From Lichenihabitans psoromatis (GTDB lineage Bacteria > Pseudomonadota > Alphaproteobacteria > Rhizobiales > Beijerinckiaceae), in contig NZ_CP036515.1 of assembly GCF_004323635.1 (NCBI RefSeq), positions 434,001 through 498,000 of the forward strand: a DNA stretch of 64,000 bases, in the 5' to 3' direction. The notes below the pieces were generated by a model. That model was given only the letters and a program-made list of their open reading frames with translations. It was not told the DNA's origin and did not search any database. The position numbers and the translations under genes are program-made. Shown piece after piece: positions 8,697 to 18,322 of this stretch; the stretch's first letter is position 1, and every line of letters begins with the position of its first letter.

Positions 8697-9056
8697 ATGT
8701 GTGCCAAAACTGTACTTGTACTCGAGCCAGACGCCACCGTGTTGAATGCTGTCGCGGCATGTCTGTCGAGTGCTGGATATGGCATGACGATACTCGACAC
8801 GGCCGAAGCCTTGCTTGATTTCCTCTGGGAACAAGGCGACGATGTCGAAATGATCTGCATCGCTGCCAACGCGGTTCCGACGAGTGAACTGGACCCGCTC
8901 ATCGCGATCGTGGCTGACGATTGGCCGACGATCCGGCTGATCGTCACGGGGTCGGCGACGCAGCAGCAGTCGCCGTCCGACCGGATCGAGATCTACTCTG
9001 GCCCGATGTCCGAGAGCTTGATGACTGAGATAGTTTCGCGCCTCGACAAAGACTGA
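8697..9056 (+). CDS. Degenerate CheY-like receiver protein without phospho-acceptor Asp
   Basis: A 119-residue stand-alone protein that threads well onto a response-regulator receiver: TVLVLEPD at strand 1, an alternating helix/strand pattern, and IVTGSAT at strand 4. The acidic pair survives partly (E10, D12) and the Thr of IVTG is present. However, the strand-3 segment reads MICIAANAVP where a receiver normally has the phosphorylatable Asp (LLD.xMP), and the strand-5 Lys-Pro is replaced by SGPMS. It should therefore not be phosphorylated in the usual way and may work as a constitutive protein-interaction module. No output domain and no partner kinase is adjacent. Start ATG 8697. Confidence 0.65.
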   Translation: MCAKTVLVLEPDATVLNAVAACLSSAGYGMTILDTAEALLDFLWEQGDDVEMICIAANAVPTSELDPLIAIVADDWPTIRLIVTGSATQQQSPSDRIEIYSGPMSESLMTEIVSRLDKD

Positions 9057-9112
9057 CCGCAGTGGCGTTGGTTAACGAGAGCCCGTCTGGTCCGTTCGAC
9101 CGACGATCGAGC

Positions 9113-10006
9113 TTAAAACCGCCAACGCTGGGCGTTCGAGACGAGAAAGTCGCGGAACACCTGGACCCGAGCGACGCTTTTCAGTTCCTCCGGGTAGACG
9201 AAGAAACAATCGAGTTCCGGCATTTCGGCATGTTGGAGAAGTTGCACGACGCCGCTCTCGGGCTCGACCGCATAATCGGGCAGCACACCGATACCCGCGC
9301 CGCTCTGCACTGCCGTCCGCAACGCCACCATATTGTTGACCGTGAGGGCAGAGCTTCGCGATCCCTTTGCATCGCGGCCGACGATCTGAAGTGAATTCAA
9401 CATCGGGGTCAGATAATTCGCGGTGCCGCCGCTATATTCGATCAAACGATGCTTATCGAGATCATCGGTAGATTTCGGCTGGCCGTGGCGCTTGAGGTAG
9501 CTGGTCGACGCATAGGCGTGATAGCGCACCGTAAACAGACGCCTCCGGATAAGATCGGGCTGGAGCGGCTCGCGAAGGCGCAACCCGACGTCGGCCTCCC
9601 GCATGCCGAGGTCCAATTCCTCGTCCGTGATGATGAGCTGGACGCGGATGTCGGGGTAGAGTTCAAGAAAGTCGCCGAGGCGCGGCGTCAACCAGAACGT
9701 GCCGAGCGCATAATTCGTGGTGATCCGAAGTTCGCCATTGGGCTTTTCCCGGCTGTCGGTCAGCCGCGTCTTCACGACGTCGAGCTTCAGCATGACGTCC
9801 TGAACGGTGCGGAGCAGCAATTCGCCCTGCTCGGTGAGGATCAAGCCGCGCGCGTGGCGATGGAACAGCGGAACCTCGAGATCCTGTTCCAAGGCGCTGA
9901 TCTGGCGGCTCACCGCCGATTGGCTGAGATTAAGGCTTTGGCCGGCATGCGTGAAGGATCCCGCCTCCGCTGCAGCCTGAAAGACACGCAATCTATCCCA
10001 ATCCAC
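9113..10006 (-). CDS. lsrB: LysR-family transcriptional regulator (LsrB/VtlR-like)
   Basis: A 297-residue LysR regulator. The winged helix-turn-helix is at residues 2-60 (SFTHAGQSLNLSQSAVSRQI), followed by the co-inducer-binding domain (about 90-295). Location directly downstream of trxB on the same strand is the arrangement I know for lsrB of Sinorhizobium meliloti and vtlR of Brucella/Agrobacterium, regulators of oxidative stress, surface polysaccharide and small RNAs. Unlike the multi-cysteine S. meliloti LsrB, only one Cys is visible here (in ELDCFFV, about residue 271). The gap to trxB is 146 bp, so the genes may share a transcript or have separate promoters. The orthology call comes from synteny and overall resemblance, without an alignment. 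Confidence 0.8.
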   Translation of the reverse strand: MDWDRLRVFQAAAEAGSFTHAGQSLNLSQSAVSRQISALEQDLEVPLFHRHARGLILTEQGELLLRTVQDVMLKLDVVKTRLTDSREKPNGELRITTNYALGTFWLTPRLGDFLELYPDIRVQLIITDEELDLGMREADVGLRLREPLQPDLIRRRLFTVRYHAYASTSYLKRHGQPKSTDDLDKHRLIEYSGGTANYLTPMLNSLQIVGRDAKGSRSSALTVNNMVALRTAVQSGAGIGVLPDYAVEPESGVVQLLQHAEMPELDCFFVYPEELKSVARVQVFRDFLVSNAQRWRF

Positions 10007-10152
10007 GGCTCACTCCTTCGGCGAGCATCTCGCGCTGCCCTGCGCTCGATCGACCATCGATGGAAGCGCCCGCGACGCGATATGCATCAAGCGCATCACA
10101 GACACGTTATATCGATGATTATGGATCGGTCGAGCCGGCGTTCCGGCTCATT

Positions 10153-11154
10153 TCAATCCCAAGCGCCGATCATCTGCTCTTCACGCCGTTCCTCGGCGCG
10201 CTCGCCCGGATCATGCGAATGCTCGGCCAGAAACTTCTCCGCTTCCAAAGCCGCCATGCACCCCATGCCGGCCGCCGTGACGGCTTGGCGGTAGATGCGA
10301 TCCTTCACATCGCCGGCCGCGAATACCCCGGGAATGGACGTTGCGGTCGAATCGGGTTTGGTCAGGATGTATCCGTCAGGATCGGTCGGCACTTTGCCGA
10401 CGAAGACGGATGTGGCCGGCGCATGACCGATGGCCACGAATACGCCGTCGACGGGCCGATGTTCTGCCGCGCCCGTGCGAACATCCCGCAACTTGATCCC
10501 GGTCACGCGGCTCGGTACGCCATCGCCGACGATCTCGTCGACGACCGTGTGCCACAGCACCTCGATCTTCGGGTTAGCGAATAGGCGGTCCTGCATGACC
10601 TTCTCGGCCCGGAAGGTGTCGCGTCGATGCACCATCGTGACCTTGCGGACGTGGCGGGTCAGATACAGCGCATCTTCCACCGCCGTATTACCGCCGCCGA
10701 CCACCACCACATCCTTGTTCTTGAAGAAAGCGGCATCGCAAACCGCGCAGCCGCTCACCCCTTGCCCGAGAAAAGCCTGTTCGGACGGCAGCCCCAGCCA
10801 CTTGGCCTGAGCCCCGGTCGCGATAATGACGGTGTCGGCCACATAGGTGTCACCGGCGTCCGACTGGCAGACGAAGGGCCGCTTGGAGAAATCGACCTCG
10901 GAGATGAGATCATAGACGAGCTTGGCGCCGGTATGCGCGGCCTGCGCCTGCATCTTGTCCATCAGATCGGGCCCGAGGATCGAGGTCTCACCCGGCCAAT
11001 TCTCGACATCGCTCGTAATGGTCAATTGTCCACCGGGCTGCAGGCCCTGGACGACGATGGGCTCGAGGTTGGCGCGGGCCGCATAGATCGCGGCCGTATA
11101 GCCGGCCGGACCAGCCCCGATGATCAGGGCCTTGGTTTTGAATGTGGTTGCCAT
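10153..11154 (-). CDS. trxB: Thioredoxin-disulfide reductase
   Basis: A 333-residue flavoprotein that reduces thioredoxin with NADPH in the cytoplasm. It carries the FAD-binding IIGAGPAGYTAAIYA, the redox-active CAVC (in SGCAVCDAAFF), the NADPH-binding VVGGGNTAVEDAL, and the C-terminal FAD motif VFAAGDVKD. Length fits the low-molecular-weight bacterial enzyme. I place the start at ATG 11154 (MATTFKTK); the frame can be extended to a TTG at 11178 but this adds eight unconserved residues. The LsrB-like regulator gene follows on the same strand. Confidence 0.95.
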   Translation of the reverse strand: MATTFKTKALIIGAGPAGYTAAIYAARANLEPIVVQGLQPGGQLTITSDVENWPGETSILGPDLMDKMQAQAAHTGAKLVYDLISEVDFSKRPFVCQSDAGDTYVADTVIIATGAQAKWLGLPSEQAFLGQGVSGCAVCDAAFFKNKDVVVVGGGNTAVEDALYLTRHVRKVTMVHRRDTFRAEKVMQDRLFANPKIEVLWHTVVDEIVGDGVPSRVTGIKLRDVRTGAAEHRPVDGVFVAIGHAPATSVFVGKVPTDPDGYILTKPDSTATSIPGVFAAGDVKDRIYRQAVTAAGMGCMAALEAEKFLAEHSHDPGERAEERREEQMIGAWD

Positions 11155-11291
11155 AGCCGGAACATTTCCGCGCCTCAACTCAGCGTGAGCGACGAGGCTT
11201 TGTCTAAAATGACGGGATCTCTGGCATTTTTAATAAGAAGGCGCGGGCGGTCGCGCAAGCATGCTGTCTCGCCCAACCGAGCCACCGCGCA

Positions 11292-12335
11292 TCAGGGCAC
11301 TGTCGAGGCTTCGCCGCCTCGCGCGCAAAAATCGTTGAAACTGGTCGCTATTGCGCGGGCAATCACCGGCGTCGCATCGAGGGGCGTGTAGGCAAACTTC
11401 TCAAGCTTGCCGCCCCAGCGCCGCGCCGCGCCAACCTCGATCAAGCGATCCACGAAGGCCGTGATCTTGCGATGGCCGCCACCGACCTCGATGATATGGA
11501 TCGGCGCGCCGGTCATGGCGGCCTCTCCGATCATGTTGACGCTGTCGCCGGTCACGACGATGGACGACGCGAGCGCCAGCATCGCCAGATAGGGATTCGA
11601 GCCCTCCCCGGTCCAGACGAAACAACGGCCGGATACATCCGGCTGGCTTGAGAGCGCCAGCAACGCGCGGATCAACGCCGATGGGGTTCGACGAGACGGC
11701 GAGATCATCAGGCCATGGCCGGCGTCCAGCACGGTCTTCGCGACCGTCAGGACGCGGGCCACGTCGTCCGCGTCGAACCGATGGTGTTGGCTTGGGCCGC
11801 CGATCATCATCGCGACCCGGGGCTGCGGAAGGCCGGCCAGCCGCGCATCGGGTGACTGGCGTGACAGATCCAGCGCCGAGGTGGTCAGCCGATGCGGCGA
11901 TGTCAGCGTCACGATCACGTTGGCTCCCCGCAACGGGTCGTGCTCCGGCACCCAGATCACATCGGCTGCCGTGACGCCGATCCGCGGATCTTTCAGGAAG
12001 GCCGTGAAGGTTCGCCCGCGTGACGCGCGTTTCAGCGCTCGCAGCGCCGGTACGGCCCGACGCCCTGACGCAAGCGCGATATCCGGCAGATCACCGGCAA
12101 GGGGTCCACCAGGCCGGCCGACTGCGTCTCTCGGGTCGAGCGGGCCGCGAGGCGCGATCCACGACCAGGGTGGACGCGGGCGGACGATGCGCTGCTGTGG
12201 ATCGAGACCGAGCGCGGCCGCGACACCGAGGCATTGGATGAGATCGCCGGCCTTGCCGTCGGTGACGATCCAGCAGCTCGTCGCGGGGGGGAGAAGCGAG
12301 CTTTCAGGATCGAGAGCGAGGTCCGCGTCCGCCAC
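11292..12335 (-). CDS. ELM1/DUF1022-family protein
   Basis: A 347-residue protein of the family annotated as mitochondrial fission ELM1-like (DUF1022), common in alphaproteobacteria and plants. It shows the WIVTDGKAGDLIQCLGVA start (residues 22-39), PDIALASGRR, and the C-terminal VVTGDSVNMIGEAAMTGAP with EVGGGHRK, which resemble nucleotide-sugar-binding elements of GT-B glycosyltransferases. The bacterial function is not established. The gene begins 3 bp after the small secreted protein gene at 12339-12830, so the two are almost certainly co-transcribed and may act together at the envelope. Confidence 0.82.
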   Translation of the reverse strand: MADADLALDPESSLLPPATSCWIVTDGKAGDLIQCLGVAAALGLDPQQRIVRPRPPWSWIAPRGPLDPRDAVGRPGGPLAGDLPDIALASGRRAVPALRALKRASRGRTFTAFLKDPRIGVTAADVIWVPEHDPLRGANVIVTLTSPHRLTTSALDLSRQSPDARLAGLPQPRVAMMIGGPSQHHRFDADDVARVLTVAKTVLDAGHGLMISPSRRTPSALIRALLALSSQPDVSGRCFVWTGEGSNPYLAMLALASSIVVTGDSVNMIGEAAMTGAPIHIIEVGGGHRKITAFVDRLIEVGAARRWGGKLEKFAYTPLDATPVIARAIATSFNDFCARGGEASTVP

Positions 12336-12338
12336 CGG

Positions 12339-12830
12339 CTAGAGGTTCATCTCGCGGCGCAGCCAATAGGCGAACTGATAGGCGAGAGAATCGACCCGAA
12401 TGGCATCGATGCCTTCGGTGTAATAAGCGCCGCTATAGCTCGGCGACAGGGTCGTCAGCACGTGCGTGGACGCGATCTCCCGTCCACCGCTCATCACGAT
12501 GCCGTCGCCCTCGATGGTATCGTTGGGGCCGATCGCGTCGACCGTGTAACCGCCCGCATAGGACGTGAGAGACATGTAGCGAATCCGCGCCACCAGCGTT
12601 GGCGCCCGCGGATCCGTTGGTGTCAGCAGATCGGCGAAGACTTTTCGCATTTGGCCGGGCAGCACTCGTTGCAAGGCGGCCGCCGATCCGCCGCCGCCAT
12701 ATTGCAGCAGCGGCGAGGTATCGACCCCGATCGCGCGGAATGAAGTTGCGGCTTGCGCCGATGCGGAACCCGCGACGGCAACGAGCGGCACCGCGACGAT
12801 TGCGCCTAAGAAGCGGCGGCGATCCAGCAT
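12339..12830 (-). CDS. Secreted hypothetical protein with Tat-like signal
   Basis: A 163-residue protein I cannot assign to a family. The start MLDRRRFLG followed by AIVAVPLVAVAGSASAQA is a Tat-like signal peptide with probable cleavage after ASA, so the mature protein (about 140 aa) should be periplasmic. The mature part contains a glycine-rich QYGGGGSAAALQRVLPG segment and ends with LAYQFAYWLRREMNL, possibly an amphipathic helix. ATG 12830 has GGAG six bases upstream; a GTG at 12842 and ATG 12836 are alternatives. It sits 3 bp before the ELM1-family gene, which suggests a shared role. Confidence 0.65.
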   Translation of the reverse strand: MLDRRRFLGAIVAVPLVAVAGSASAQAATSFRAIGVDTSPLLQYGGGGSAAALQRVLPGQMRKVFADLLTPTDPRAPTLVARIRYMSLTSYAGGYTVDAIGPNDTIEGDGIVMSGGREIASTHVLTTLSPSYSGAYYTEGIDAIRVDSLAYQFAYWLRREMNL

Positions 12831-12861
12831 TGACATCTCCACACGCGAGGCCGAAACCGGC

Positions 12862-13335
12862 TTACTTGAAGGTCACTTTCAGGATTTCGTAGCTTTTGCC
12901 GCCGCCGGGCGTGTTGACCTCGACGGTGTCGCCCGGCTTCTTGCCGATCAGAGCACGCGCTGTCGGAGACGTGATCGAAACCTTGCCGCTCTTCACATCG
13001 GCTTCGTTCTCGCCGACGATCTGATAGACCTTCTCCTCGTCCGTATCTTCGTCCACCAGCGTCACCGTCGCGCCGAACATGACGCTCGAGCCGGAGAGTT
13101 TGGAGACGTCGATCACCTCGGCGCGCGACAAGCGGTCCTCGAGTTCGGCAATCCGCCCCTCGTTATGCGACTGCGCTTCCTTCGCGGCGTGATATTCGGC
13201 ATTTTCGGAAAGGTCGCCGTGCGAGCGAGCTTCGGCGATCGCCTGAATGATGCGAGGCCGTTCTTCCTGCTGACGCATCTTCAATTCCGCTTCCAGCGCG
13301 GAATGGCCAAATGCGGTCATCGGCACTTTATCCAT
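12862..13335 (-). CDS. greA: Transcription elongation factor GreA
   Basis: A 157-residue GreA. It binds the RNA polymerase secondary channel and stimulates cleavage of backtracked RNA. The N-terminal coiled coil includes the acidic tip sequence [17 protein letters not shown] (residues about 37-53). The C-terminal FKBP-like domain includes [17 protein letters not shown] 13335 (MDKVPMT) is the conserved start in this order, with AGAGACG before it; the frame extends further upstream without support. It lies upstream of the 12830 gene on the same strand with a 31-bp gap. Confidence 0.95.
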   Translation of the reverse strand: MDKVPMTAFGHSALEAELKMRQQEERPRIIQAIAEARSHGDLSENAEYHAAKEAQSHNEGRIAELEDRLSRAEVIDVSKLSGSSVMFGATVTLVDEDTDEEKVYQIVGENEADVKSGKVSITSPTARALIGKKPGDTVEVNTPGGGKSYEILKVTFK

Positions 13336-13555
13336 GAGCTTCGTCTCTTTCGGCATCACATCGAGGTCGGTGCAAACGCAACGCCTCGCGCTTTCGTTCA
13401 AGTCCCGCGACCGGTCGCCGGCCGGGATGGATCCTCATCGGCGAAAATCGCTTCGCCGTCGTGGCCTGACAATAAGCCATCGCGGTCAAACCGTCATCAG
13501 CTTGACCGCGATTGATCAGGGTCGATGGAGCGGCAGGTCGCCGTCCCATCATGTT

Positions 13556-16500
13556 TTAGTGAAAGTAATCCTGCAAGGCGCGGATCTGCAGATCACCGCC
13601 GCGATAGGCTTGGATCCCCTGCGTGGCCGCCACCGCGCCCGCCAGCGTCGTGTAATAGGGCACTTTGTGAAGCAGAGCGGCCTGGCGGATCGAGCGCGAG
13701 TCAGACAGCGCCTGCGCGCCTTCGGTGGTGTTGATCACCAGTTGAATCTCGCCATTCTTGATGAGGTCGACCACATGCGGCCGACCCTCCGACACCTTGT
13801 TGATCTTCTGCGCCGACAGCCCGGACGCCTGCAGCGCCCGCAGGGTGCCACCCGTCGCCTGGATCTTGAAGCCGAGATCGAGCAGCAATTCGATGCTGGC
13901 CATGATGCGCGGCTTGTCGCTGTCCTTTACCGAAACGAACACCGTACCGGCGGTCGGCACCTTGGTGCCCCCGCCGAGTTGGCTTTTCGCGAAGGCCACG
14001 GCGAACGAGCGAGCAAGCCCGATCACTTCGCCGGTCGACCGCATTTCCGGGCCGAGCACGGTATCGACGTTGGGAAAACGAGCGAACGGGAAGACGGCTT
14101 CTTTCACGCCGACATGCTGTTCTTTGGCCCGAGATCCGAGATCGAAGGACGCGAGCTTCTCGCCCGCCATCACGCGCGAGGCGATCTTGGCCAGCGGCAA
14201 GTTGATGACCTTGGAGACGAACGGCACGGTGCGGGAGGCACGCGGGTTGACCTCGAGCACGTAGATCTCGCCGTCCTTGATCGCATATTGCACGTTCATC
14301 AGGCCGCCGACGTCGAGTGCCAGAGCAAGCTTCTTGGTCTGTGCCTCGATCTCGGCCATGACCTCCGGGGTCAGCGAATGGGGCGGCAACGAGCAGGCCG
14401 AATCGCCCGAATGGATACCCGCCTCCTCGATATGCTCCATGATGCCGGCCACGAACACCTCCGTGCCGTCGCAAAGCGCATCGACGTCGATCTCGGTCGC
14501 GTCCGACAGATAGCGGTCGAACAGCAGCGGATTGGTGCCCAGCACCGTGTTGATCTGACCGGTCTTGTCGTTCGGATAGCGCGCCTTCACGTCGGACGGC
14601 ACCAGCCCGGGTAATGTGCCGAGCAGGTAATCGTCGAGCGCTTGCCCGTCCCGGATCACCGCCATGGCACGGCCGCCAAGCACATAGGAGGGTCGAACGA
14701 CCAGCGGAAGGCCGAGGCTTGCGACGACGAGGCGCGATTGCTCGACCGAATAGGCAATGCCGTTCTTCGGCTGCTTCAATCCGAGCTTATCGAGCAGCCG
14801 CTTGAAGCGGTCGCGATCCTCCGCGAGATCGATCGAATCGACAGAGGTGCCGAGCACCGGAATGCCGGCCTTCTCGAGCGCGGTCGCGAGCTTCAGCGGC
14901 GTCTGGCCGCCGAACTGCACGATGACGCCCTTCAGGGTTCCGTTTTCCTGTTCCTTGCGGAGGATCGCCAGCACGTCTTCGGCCGTCAGTGGCTCAAAAT
15001 AGAGACGGTCGGAGGTGTCATAATCGGTCGACACGGTCTCCGGGTTGCAATTGATCATGATGGTTTCGTAGCCGGCGTCGCTCAATGCGAAACAGGCATG
15101 GCAGCAGCAATAGTCGAACTCGATGCCCTGTCCAATCCGGTTCGGACCACCGCCGAGAATCACGATCTTGTCGCGATCGGTCGGGCGAGCCTCGTCGGCG
15201 GGAGCACCGGCGAGCGCGCCATGGCTTCCGAAAGGAGCCGCATAAGTCGAATACATGTAGGCGGTCGGCGAGGCGAATTCGGCCGCGCAGGTGTCGATCC
15301 GCTTATAGACCGGCACGACGCCGAGCGCGTGTCGCAAGGCCGCGATCTCTGTTTCGGCCATGCCCGACAGCGCGGCGAGCCGCGAATCGGCAAAGCCGGC
15401 CGCCTTGAGGCTTCGCAGGTTGCCGGCGGTCTTCGGCACCCCGAAACGACGGACTTTGGTTTCAAGATCGACGATCTCCTGCAACCGCTCGATGAACCAG
15501 CGATCGATCCGGCAAACCTCGTAGATATCGTCGTGGCTCATGCCGTGACGGAGCGCCTGCGCGACATTGAGCAGCCGATCGGGGGTCGGGCGGCCCAGCG
15601 CGGCCCGGAGGGTCGCCCGATCGTCGCCCCGTCCGAGCCCTTCGATCTCGATCTCGTCGAGACCCGACAAGCCGGTTTCGAGCGAGCGAAGCGCCTTTTG
15701 CAGGCTTTCGGCAAAGGTCCGGCCGATTGCCATCGCTTCGCCGACCGACTTCATCGAGGTCGTAAGGATCGGGTCGGCGCCCGGAAATTTCTCAAATGCG
15801 AACCGCGGGATTTTAGTGACGACATAGTCGATCGTGGGTTCGAACGAGGCCGGCGTGGCGCCGCCCGTAATGTCGTTGGCGATCTCGTCGAGCGTGTAGC
15901 CAACCGCGAGTTTCGCGGCCACGCGGGCGATCGGGAAGCCGGTCGCTTTCGAGGCCAAGGCGGAGGAGCGCGACACGCGAGGGTTCATCTCGATCACGAT
16001 CATCCGCCCGTTCTCGGGGTTGATCGCGAATTGCACGTTGGAGCCGCCGGTTTCGACGCCGATCTCGCGCAGGACCGCGAGACTCGCGTCCCGCATGATC
16101 TGATATTCCTTGTCGGTCAGCGTCAGAGCCGGCGCGACCGTGATGCTGTCGCCCGTATGGACGCCCATCGGATCGATATTTTCGATCGAGCAGACGATGA
16201 TGCAATTGTCCGCCTTGTCGCGGACCACCTCCATCTCGAACTCCTTCCAGCCCAGCACGCTTTCCTCGACCAACACGTTGCTGGTCGGGGAGGCGTCGAT
16301 GCCGCGCTCGATGATGTCGATGAATTCGGCCTTGTTGTAGGCGATGCCGCCGCCGGTTCCGCCCATCGTGAAGGACGGCCGGATGATGGCCGGCAGGCCG
16401 ATATCGTCGATGATCGCCAAGGCTTCGGACAAGGAGCTGATCTGATGCGAGCGGGGCGTATCCAGGCCGATTTTCGTCATCGCGTCGCGGAACAATTCGC

Positions 16501-16903
16501 GATCTTCGGCCTTGTCGATCGCGGCCGCCGTGGCGCCGATCAATTCGACATCATGCTCCGCCAAGGTGCCCATCTTTTCGAGCGCCAGCGCGCAATTCAG
16601 CGCCGTCTGGCCGCCCATCGTCGGCAGGAGCGCGAAGCCGCCCGGCACGGCGTGCCGCTCCAACGCGATAATCTTAGCCACGATGTCGGGCGTGATCGGC
16701 TCGACATAGGTGCGATCCGCCATGTCCGGATCGGTCATGATCGTGGCCGGGTTCGAATTGACCAGGACGATCCGATAGCCTTCCTCGCGCAGAGCCTTGC
16801 AGGCCTGGGTCCCGGAATAATCAAATTCGCACGCTTGCCCGATAACAATCGGACCGGCGCCGATGATCATGACTGTCGAGATATCGGTCCGTTTCGGCAT
16901 CAT
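13556..16903 (-). CDS. carB: Carbamoyl-phosphate synthase large subunit
   Basis: A 1115-residue CarB, which makes carbamoyl phosphate from ammonia, bicarbonate and two ATP for arginine and pyrimidine synthesis. Two tandem ATP-grasp halves are evident: the first with [17 protein letters not shown] (residues 14-30) and FTMGGTGGG, the second with [17 protein letters not shown] and SYVLGGRAM. The C-terminal MGS-like allosteric domain (about residues 970-1115) holds ATGGTLRAL and the ligand-loop VINTTEGAQ. It is slightly longer than the E. coli enzyme (1073 aa) because of a short insert near residues 555-580. The small subunit gene carA is not adjacent. A long antisense frame across it is a compositional artefact. 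Confidence 0.97.
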   Translation of the reverse strand: MMPKRTDISTVMIIGAGPIVIGQACEFDYSGTQACKALREEGYRIVLVNSNPATIMTDPDMADRTYVEPITPDIVAKIIALERHAVPGGFALLPTMGGQTALNCALALEKMGTLAEHDVELIGATAAAIDKAEDRELFRDAMTKIGLDTPRSHQISSLSEALAIIDDIGLPAIIRPSFTMGGTGGGIAYNKAEFIDIIERGIDASPTSNVLVEESVLGWKEFEMEVVRDKADNCIIVCSIENIDPMGVHTGDSITVAPALTLTDKEYQIMRDASLAVLREIGVETGGSNVQFAINPENGRMIVIEMNPRVSRSSALASKATGFPIARVAAKLAVGYTLDEIANDITGGATPASFEPTIDYVVTKIPRFAFEKFPGADPILTTSMKSVGEAMAIGRTFAESLQKALRSLETGLSGLDEIEIEGLGRGDDRATLRAALGRPTPDRLLNVAQALRHGMSHDDIYEVCRIDRWFIERLQEIVDLETKVRRFGVPKTAGNLRSLKAAGFADSRLAALSGMAETEIAALRHALGVVPVYKRIDTCAAEFASPTAYMYSTYAAPFGSHGALAGAPADEARPTDRDKIVILGGGPNRIGQGIEFDYCCCHACFALSDAGYETIMINCNPETVSTDYDTSDRLYFEPLTAEDVLAILRKEQENGTLKGVIVQFGGQTPLKLATALEKAGIPVLGTSVDSIDLAEDRDRFKRLLDKLGLKQPKNGIAYSVEQSRLVVASLGLPLVVRPSYVLGGRAMAVIRDGQALDDYLLGTLPGLVPSDVKARYPNDKTGQINTVLGTNPLLFDRYLSDATEIDVDALCDGTEVFVAGIMEHIEEAGIHSGDSACSLPPHSLTPEVMAEIEAQTKKLALALDVGGLMNVQYAIKDGEIYVLEVNPRASRTVPFVSKVINLPLAKIASRVMAGEKLASFDLGSRAKEQHVGVKEAVFPFARFPNVDTVLGPEMRSTGEVIGLARSFAVAFAKSQLGGGTKVPTAGTVFVSVKDSDKPRIMASIELLLDLGFKIQATGGTLRALQASGLSAQKINKVSEGRPHVVDLIKNGEIQLVINTTEGAQALSDSRSIRQAALLHKVPYYTTLAGAVAATQGIQAYRGGDLQIRALQDYFH

Positions 16904-17098
16904 GTCCCCAGGGCGGCAAGAGCCGCAATTGCGCGTCGGCCGCGATCAAACACGCGCCGTTCTAAGCGGGGGCGGAACGGCTGGCGATGAAAACGGCTGG
17001 TTTTTCTTAGCTCCGGACATGAGTCCGGCCGGCGGGTGTCAGTAGACGGAAAGTGACCAATTGGAAAGCGCGCTCGCGCGAGGTCGGCGCCTCGACAC

Positions 17099-17128
17099 AA
17101 AAATGCCCGGCACGGGAGGCCGGGCATT
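17099..17128 (-). terminator. Intrinsic terminator of the 17165-17776 gene
   Basis: Nine-bp inverted repeat AATGCCCGG (17102-17110) / complement (17120-17128). On the minus strand it is followed by a T-run (A-run at 17099-17103). It lies 37 bp beyond the minus-strand stop at 17165. Confidence 0.75.
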
Positions 17129-17164
17129 CGGTTCAATGACGCGTCAGATCAGCCAGGCGGCAGA

Positions 17165-17776
17165 TCACATGGGCGGAACGATACCGTCCTTGCCGACCGC
17201 CATGAAGCCCTTGTCGAACGTATCCGGCGCAGTGCCCGGAGCCGCCGCCATGAACACGGCCGCGCCCGGCTTCACGTCCGCCGCCGTTGCGCCCACGATC
17301 GTCACGATCGGAACGTTCGGCGGGATCGTCACTTTCTTCTCGCCACCCTTGTACGACAGCGTCACGGTCTGGCCGTCCACACCCTGAACGGGGTTGCTGA
17401 CGGTGGCATTGGTCATCTGGCTGTTGGGCTTCAGATCCCACCCGTAATCGCCCTCACCGGTGCCGCGCATCGCGTCCGGAAACACCACGACTTCGAGGGC
17501 CTTGGCGCCATCCGGCCCGACCGTGTTGGCGGTGCCGATGAAGGTGCCTTGCTTGATGTCGGCCAGCGACGCCTTGACGACCCCGGCCACTTTCCAATTG
17601 TCGCCGAGCGTGAGCGTCACGTCCTTGCCTTCGCGGGTCTTGATCGTCACCTTCGCGCCATCGACGGACGCAACCGTGCCGCGAACGTGGACCGGGTCGG
17701 CCGCAAATGCGCTGACGCCGGAGAGAAGCAGGAGCGCGCCGGCGGCCGCCGCGACTGTTGAGTGTGAAAACGTCAT
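17165..17776 (-). CDS. Secreted hypothetical protein (DUF5666-like beta-rich)
   Basis: A 203-residue protein with a classical signal peptide (hydrophobic AAAAGALLLLSGVSAFA, cleavage after AFA near residue 25). The mature part opens with VHVRGTVASVDGAKVTIKT, an OB-like beta pattern seen in DUF5666-type periplasmic proteins. A second similar strand set follows around the VDGQTVTLSYKGGEKKVTI segment, so two related beta domains are possible. Homologues are often mis-annotated as metal ABC transporter permeases; it has no membrane helices apart from the signal. I favour ATG 17776 because GAAAG precedes it; ATG 17791 is also in frame. Function unknown. Confidence 0.7.
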   Translation of the reverse strand: MTFSHSTVAAAAGALLLLSGVSAFAADPVHVRGTVASVDGAKVTIKTREGKDVTLTLGDNWKVAGVVKASLADIKQGTFIGTANTVGPDGAKALEVVVFPDAMRGTGEGDYGWDLKPNSQMTNATVSNPVQGVDGQTVTLSYKGGEKKVTIPPNVPIVTIVGATAADVKPGAAVFMAAAPGTAPDTFDKGFMAVGKDGIVPPM

Positions 17777-17947
17777 GGGATGATCTTTCATTGGCAGAAC
17801 CCCGGGCCTGCCGTCCGCTCGGTCGCGGGGCAAGCAACGGGTATGCGCGTTGGATCGGAGCAGGCCGAACGAGCCGGGCTGCTGAACGAGAACCGCTCGG
17901 TCATTCATACGAACGCCGAAGGACGATGATTACGTCGCCTTAAAACG

Positions 17948-17975
17948 AAAAAGAGCCGAACAATCGTTCGGCTCT
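17948..17975 (-). terminator. Intrinsic terminator of the DUF2158 gene
   Basis: Ten-bp perfect stem AGAGCCGAAC (17952-17961) with AATC loop and complement at 17966-17975. On the minus strand it is followed by a T-run (A-run 17948-17952). It lies 31 bp past the minus-strand stop at 18007. Confidence 0.85.
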
Positions 17976-18006
17976 GATCCCCTCCTGACACAACCGATCC
18001 GTCGGA

Positions 18007-18204
18007 TCAGTGACCCAGCGGCTCGTCGTCGACTTCTTCGATCTCGGCTTCGACCAGACAGAACGCCGGAACGGTGCCGGTCTTGATGTCGTCGCTCATC
18101 TCGCCGTACCAGAGAACCTGGACGCCTTCGGCGCCCTCTCCCGTCACGATCATGGCCGGGCCACCGGCCTTGAGTTGAACGATATCGCCCTTTTTGAAGT
18201 CCAT
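18007..18204 (-). CDS. YodC/DUF2158 small protein
   Basis: A 65-residue protein of the DUF2158 (YodC) family: MDFKKGDIVQLKAGGPAMIV, then a VQVLWYGE strand and a second half with FCLVEAEIEE. The fold is a small KOW/SH3-like beta barrel; the function is not established. GGAGGA stands seven bases before ATG 18204, a strong ribosome site that fixes the start. The C-terminus is acidic and ends in EPLGH. It has its own terminator, so it is a monocistronic unit. Confidence 0.8.
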   Translation of the reverse strand: MDFKKGDIVQLKAGGPAMIVTGEGAEGVQVLWYGEMSDDIKTGTVPAFCLVEAEIEEVDDEPLGH

Positions 18205-18322
18205 AGCAGATCCTCCGCATGGGGTGACGCCGCCCCGGTTGGGTTGACGCGCGCGGCGTCTAACACGACCCAACGCCGAAGCCTAATCCCCATCGTCGCA
18301 TATAGCTAACGCCGCCGGCCGG

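Noticed and set aside
14642..16990. A 782-codon plus-strand open frame
   Set aside because: It lies wholly antisense to carB, whose motifs are clear. Its translation is Arg/His/Asp-rich with no family features, as expected of the reverse frame of a GC-rich gene.
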